Shown one piece after another: positions 61,015-64,000 of a DNA stretch of 64,000 nt; the stretch's first letter is position 1, and the number at the start of each line of letters is the position of its first letter. The translations under genes and the position numbers were made by a program. Origin of the DNA: Alphaproteobacteria bacterium CG11_big_fil_rev_8_21_14_0_20_39_49. Lineage in GTDB: Bacteria > Pseudomonadota > Alphaproteobacteria > Rickettsiales > UBA6187. Under the pieces are notes generated by a model, which searched no databases, was not told the origin of the DNA, and worked only from the letters and a program-made list of their open reading frames with translations. The stretch lies in NCBI GenBank assembly GCA_002787635.1, contig PCXK01000023.1, forward strand, positions 736-64,735. The letters are read 5' to 3'.

Positions 61015-62814
61015 ATGAAATATTCAAAAAAGAACTTCGGAAACTCGAGTAATAGAAGTTCTAAAGATGATATATCCGAATATGAATATAGCTCATCATC
61101 AGATTGTATTGCGGATATAGATTTAGTAGAGGAGCCGAGTTTTTTTTCAGATTTATCAGTTGAAGAAGAGCTGGAACGGCTTGCACCGGTGCGAAAAGAA
61201 TATGGTAGACACAGCAAAGATAAAAAACAAAAGCACTCAAAAGCTACTTCAAAAGATGATTATTCTAAGGTTCCGTACTCTACTCGTGCATCAAAAGCAA
61301 AAACTAAAAACTCTTTAACACCAAGTTTAAAAGAAAGTTTTAGCCCTGATTATAAAGGTTATTACGCTGATATAGAAATATCAGAATCCAATGAAACAAG
61401 GAAAAGAACACCTTTCTACCGTATGCAAGAAGAAGAAAAAAAAGAAGATTATCGAAGTGAATATATAATAAAAAACTCTTATATAAATGAAGAAACCGCA
61501 TCACCGAAAATAAGAAGGTCAAAAAGAACTCTTTTAAGAAATAATGTTTCCGGCAGTCGCAGCACAGATTCAGAACCATCTCTAGCCGGCGAAGACGAAC
61601 AACAAATATTAAAAACCAGATCAAACAGGGGACTAATTTCAAAAAAGGCAAGGGAGCAAGGACTAATTGTTAAACAATTTGAAAATAACGCTAAAGCTGT
61701 AGAAGCTATTTACGACACCTCTTCTGACTCGGATAATGCATTAGAGCCTTTTAAAGAAACAAGAGAATATTCTAAAATAAAAAGACGTGAAGAGCATAAA
61801 CAAGATTTAATATCGATTGCAAAACAAGCATTTCCGCCTGATGAAGAAACAAGAAAACTATACACAGATTCAATACGCAACCGAGAAGTAGATAGGCATA
61901 ACAGGTTAAGTAACGGATATTCGAGGAATACTATAAACTCGTATAAGGCAATAGGCAGCCATGCTAAAAGAACAACTATAATGCACAACTCGCTACTTAG
62001 AAAATCTTTTAAAGAAGCAATTCCGCTTGAACAGGCTATTTCAAGTGATATTGAACAATACAACCAAAGTCAGGGGGAAATAAGAACTCAACTTCTCGGT
62101 GTTATACGGCAAGATGCTTTAAAAATGCACTGGAAAGAGCATGAATTTGAAGATCCTAAAATATGGAAGGTTGTTAACTTTTTACAAAACTCTTTAATGT
62201 CAGGAGATAGCAGTAAAACAAAAATATCCGAAGCTATAAAAAATGACGAGCCTTTAACAGATTGCAGCCCTTTTGCTGCGTGGCATCATATAGCTTATAA
62301 GGCAAGCAAAAACGAAGAGGGGCATCACTTTGTTTCTGTGTACTCTCTAAGACCTGACGGGTTAATGCTCGTCCATGATACAAGGGATCAAAAATCAGGT
62401 GAAGTTACGAGCGACCAATGGGGTGAGCATGAATGGATACATAGAGCTACCGGCATGAGCGATACGCAACGTTTTAGTCAAATGGACGAAAAAGCAATTA
62501 ATATTTTATTAGAAAAAACATTAGTTCCTAAAACCACTAAAAGAGAGAAATACGCACTAAATATAATTGAACGTCTGGATAATTATGTAAAAAATATAGC
62601 ACCTGATAATGAGGAAGCCTTTAAATTAAACGAAGATATTAGCCGGCTAAATAGAGCGTCTAACGCTAAAGATGTCGATAAATTTCTTAGCGGTAAACTA
62701 AAAGATTATGATTGGGGACAAGCCCTTTTAAAACAGCAAGAAGTTATGGATAAAAGAACTTTGCTAGCCCGCAACCAAGTTTCACAAAGTAGTTCGACTC
62801 ATATGCGTTTTTAA
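61015..62814 (+). CDS. Large protein with disordered N-terminus and possible papain-like protease core
   Basis: No known family is evident. From ATG 61015 (GGGAG 7 bases upstream) the protein has 599 residues; an in-frame ATG at 60790 would add 75. The first half is Ser/Lys/Glu/Arg-rich and probably disordered. The C-terminal half is helical and holds a possible Cys-His-Asp set: Cys417 (LTDCSPFAAWHHIA), His437/438 (GHHFVSVYSL) and Asp455 (LVHDTRD), the order and spacing of papain-like or C58-type effector proteases. It lies 312 bases after the dGTPase-like gene and 24 bases before the exonuclease gene. A secreted effector or a defence component are both possible. Confidence 0.6.
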   Translation: MKYSKKNFGNSSNRSSKDDISEYEYSSSSDCIADIDLVEEPSFFSDLSVEEELERLAPVRKEYGRHSKDKKQKHSKATSKDDYSKVPYSTRASKAKTKNSLTPSLKESFSPDYKGYYADIEISESNETRKRTPFYRMQEEEKKEDYRSEYIIKNSYINEETASPKIRRSKRTLLRNNVSGSRSTDSEPSLAGEDEQQILKTRSNRGLISKKAREQGLIVKQFENNAKAVEAIYDTSSDSDNALEPFKETREYSKIKRREEHKQDLISIAKQAFPPDEETRKLYTDSIRNREVDRHNRLSNGYSRNTINSYKAIGSHAKRTTIMHNSLLRKSFKEAIPLEQAISSDIEQYNQSQGEIRTQLLGVIRQDALKMHWKEHEFEDPKIWKVVNFLQNSLMSGDSSKTKISEAIKNDEPLTDCSPFAAWHHIAYKASKNEEGHHFVSVYSLRPDGLMLVHDTRDQKSGEVTSDQWGEHEWIHRATGMSDTQRFSQMDEKAINILLEKTLVPKTTKREKYALNIIERLDNYVKNIAPDNEEAFKLNEDISRLNRASNAKDVDKFLSGKLKDYDWGQALLKQQEVMDKRTLLARNQVSQSSSTHMRF

Positions 62815-62838
62815 AAATAATCCGGTAAGGAGGAAGTT

Positions 62839-63540
62839 ATGAATAAACGAAAGCGTACAAATGACACTTATGTTGTACTTGATATTGAAAGCACAGGTTT
62901 TTTTTATAGTGATAAAGAAAAAATAAAAGAAAAAGGTCAGCATAGGGTTATAGAAGCAGGCTTTGTAAAAATACAAAACGGTCTGATAGTAGATGAGATG
63001 CAAATTTATTTTAATCCTGAAGGAAAAAAATCCGATTGGGGAGCTTATAAAGCTCACAAAATAAAAGATAGCTTTTTAAAAGACAAGGCTTTATTTAAAG
63101 ACCGTGCTGACGATATCGCTAATTTTATAGGTGACTCAACAGTTGTCGGTCATAATGTAGACTTTGATATCAAGGCTCTAAATACTGAATTTCAAAGGGC
63201 CGGACATAATTTTAGATTAAACAAAAGCAATTCTTTAGACACAAAATATTTAGCTAAGAAATCTGCCCCTGATTGCGTCTCATATAGCCTTGATTCAGTG
63301 TGCCGAAGATTAGGCGTAGATTTATATGAAAGAAACGCAAAAGGGCATGGTGCTTTACTAGACGCAAAGCTTACGGCAGATGTTTTCTTAAAACTAAGTA
63401 ATAACACCTCAAAATATCAATCGGTATCATGTGACATTTACAATAATGACGACGTTCCGATAGCAAAGCGTACCAGAAGTTTTGTTAGTATGGTTAAAGA
63501 AAGCCAAAATTCTGAAAAATTATTCGGAATGTCCCATTAA
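62839..63540 (+). CDS. DEDDh 3'-5' exonuclease, DnaQ-like
   Basis: The 233-residue protein is a DnaQ/RNase T-type exonuclease: Asp15 and Glu17 (VVLDIESTG), Asp108 (VGHNVDFDIKAL), His170 and Asp175 (GHGALLDAKL) make the DEDDh set. It is a stand-alone domain, so it is not a polymerase proofreading subunit by itself. The last residues GMSH and the stop are encoded by the left end of a MITE-like element (63526), so the original C-terminus has probably been replaced. A good GGAGG ribosome site precedes it. It is the third gene of the insert. Confidence 0.85.
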   Translation: MNKRKRTNDTYVVLDIESTGFFYSDKEKIKEKGQHRVIEAGFVKIQNGLIVDEMQIYFNPEGKKSDWGAYKAHKIKDSFLKDKALFKDRADDIANFIGDSTVVGHNVDFDIKALNTEFQRAGHNFRLNKSNSLDTKYLAKKSAPDCVSYSLDSVCRRLGVDLYERNAKGHGALLDAKLTADVFLKLSNNTSKYQSVSCDIYNNDDVPIAKRTRSFVSMVKESQNSEKLFGMSH

Positions 63541-63665
63541 TTGGTTTTTGTGTAAAAATAGTTGTCATGCTGAATTTATTTCAGCATCTGTTCCTTTTTA
63601 TAAAAGAACCTGAAATAAGTTCAGGTTGACAAAAAATTATAAAAAACCAATTAATGGGACATTCT
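63526..63665. repeat. MITE-like element, family B, copy 2
   Basis: GGAATGTCCCATTAATTGG with TTTTT (left) and AAAAACCAATTAATGGGACATTC (right) bound a 140-bp element with a TCATGCTGAATTTATTTCAGC hairpin inside. The left end supplies the stop codon of the exonuclease gene. The remaining 63666-63884 sequence is AT-rich without a gene. Confidence 0.82.
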
Positions 63666-63883
63666 AAAATTATTTAACTAACAGGGAATGTATCTGATTT
63701 CAAAAGTCAGGAATGTCTTTAGCACTTTAAGCTAATATATTTACGTTATTGTGCATCAGACTGATAAAATTCACTTATATCTGCTACGTTAAAATTTTAT
63801 TCATCTTACACTCCCGGTAACTATATCATCTTAAATTGCTACATAAAGAATATAATGAATAAGCACTTATGTGTTCATTGTAT

Positions 63884-63983
63884 TTTAGTTAACAGATAAT
63901 TTACGCTGCATTGCAAGTTTTTCGGTAATGACCTTTGCCTTTTCAACGTTCATTTTGTCCATTATTTTTGCAAGATTTGCTTC
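63884..63983. repeat. Right 100-bp direct repeat of the island
   Basis: The second copy of the repeat at 58964-59063. It is part of the intact MotE-like gene, so it is probably the functional end of that gene. Confidence 0.85.
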
Positions 63984-64000
63984 CTTCATCTTGCCTGCTA
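63885..64000 (-). CDS. MotE-like flagellar protein, C-terminal part (window edge)
   Basis: The minus strand ends ...KMKEANLAKIMDKMNVEKA followed by KVITEKLAMQRKLSVN and a stop at 63885. The repeated LAKIMDKM and KAKVITEKL helices resemble the MgtE_N-type domain of MotE, a motor-associated periplasmic chaperone of alphaproteobacteria. The gene runs off the right edge, so the start and length are unknown. It would normally be upstream of cheY in the flagellar cluster; the insert now separates them. Confidence 0.65.
   Translation of the reverse strand, partial: AGKMKEANLAKIMDKMNVEKAKVITEKLAMQRKLSVN

Noticed and set aside
59064-63883. Prophage
   Set aside because: No integrase, capsid, tail or lysis gene is seen between the direct repeats; the three genes are enzymes or unknown.

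Overview
The window is a stretch of AT-rich chromosome from an alphaproteobacterium. Several features point there: a HIG1-type twin-membrane protein next to rpmG, a short HRDC-less ribonuclease D convergent with lptC, a pyruvate dehydrogenase E1 split into alpha and beta chains with no lipoyl domain on the beta chain, a CLNWGC-type lipoamide dehydrogenase, YejB/YejE permeases, and a flagellar/chemotaxis block with FliO, FliP, MotB-like proteins, CheZ and CheY. The affinity feels closest to Rickettsiales-like or related AT-rich lineages, but with a free-living repertoire (motility, arsenic detoxification, P450, acyl-CoA oxidation, arginine synthesis). That placement is inference. No rRNA, tRNA or CRISPR array was found.

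Layout. 1-7.6 kb: housekeeping genes (HIG1 protein, L33, galU-ugd, rnd, lptC, hpf, glmS), centred on UDP-sugar and envelope precursor supply. 7.6-19.3 kb: a capsule-synthesis-like protein, a KdpE-type regulator facing a shortened KdpD-type kinase, a lipoprotein, an RlmD-type rRNA methyltransferase, and an unrecognised 698-residue protein followed by two small genes. 19.3-25.6 kb: an arsenic operon of higher GC (arsR, DUF6428, arsC, a nuclease-like gene, acr3, TVP38, a flavoprotein disulfide reductase, arsS) behind a recognisable promoter/operator. 25.9-30 kb: recQ, a membrane protein, a pentapeptide-like protein and an IS630 remnant. 30-35.6 kb, minus strand: cytochrome P450, di-haem RoxA-like lipoprotein, a membrane/coiled-coil protein, then a hypothetical gene and a cyclic-nucleotide-binding protein. 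35.8-44.9 kb: thioredoxin, a very compact glutamine-synthetase-like protein, an SGNH hydrolase, and a pyruvate dehydrogenase cluster (pdhA, pdhB, pdhC, lpdA) interrupted by GIY-YIG, MGMT, zinc-ribbon and GNAT genes. 45-51.4 kb: EF-hand protein, yejBE, argG, acyl-CoA dehydrogenase. 51.4-58.9 kb: flagellar and chemotaxis genes on both strands.

The most unusual region is 59.0-63.9 kb. A 4.8-kb insert is bracketed by 100-bp direct repeats (96 percent identical) that both encode the C-terminus of a MotE-like flagellar protein, so the insert appears to have entered at the 3' end of that gene and duplicated or replaced its end. Its three co-directional genes encode an HD-domain dGTPase-like protein, a large protein with a disordered N-terminus and a possible papain-like Cys-His-Asp set, and a DEDDh exonuclease. 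This combination of a dNTP-hydrolase-like protein, a possible protease/effector and a nuclease on a mobile-looking insert is the best candidate here for an undescribed system, perhaps defensive.

The intergenic spaces hold many short palindromic, MITE-like elements. Two families with different terminal inverted repeats (one reading GTGTTCAATAA, one reading GGAATGTCCCATTAATTGG) carry the same internal hairpin. One copy has a second palindromic element nested inside it with a clean 5-bp target duplication, and another supplies the stop codon of the island exonuclease.
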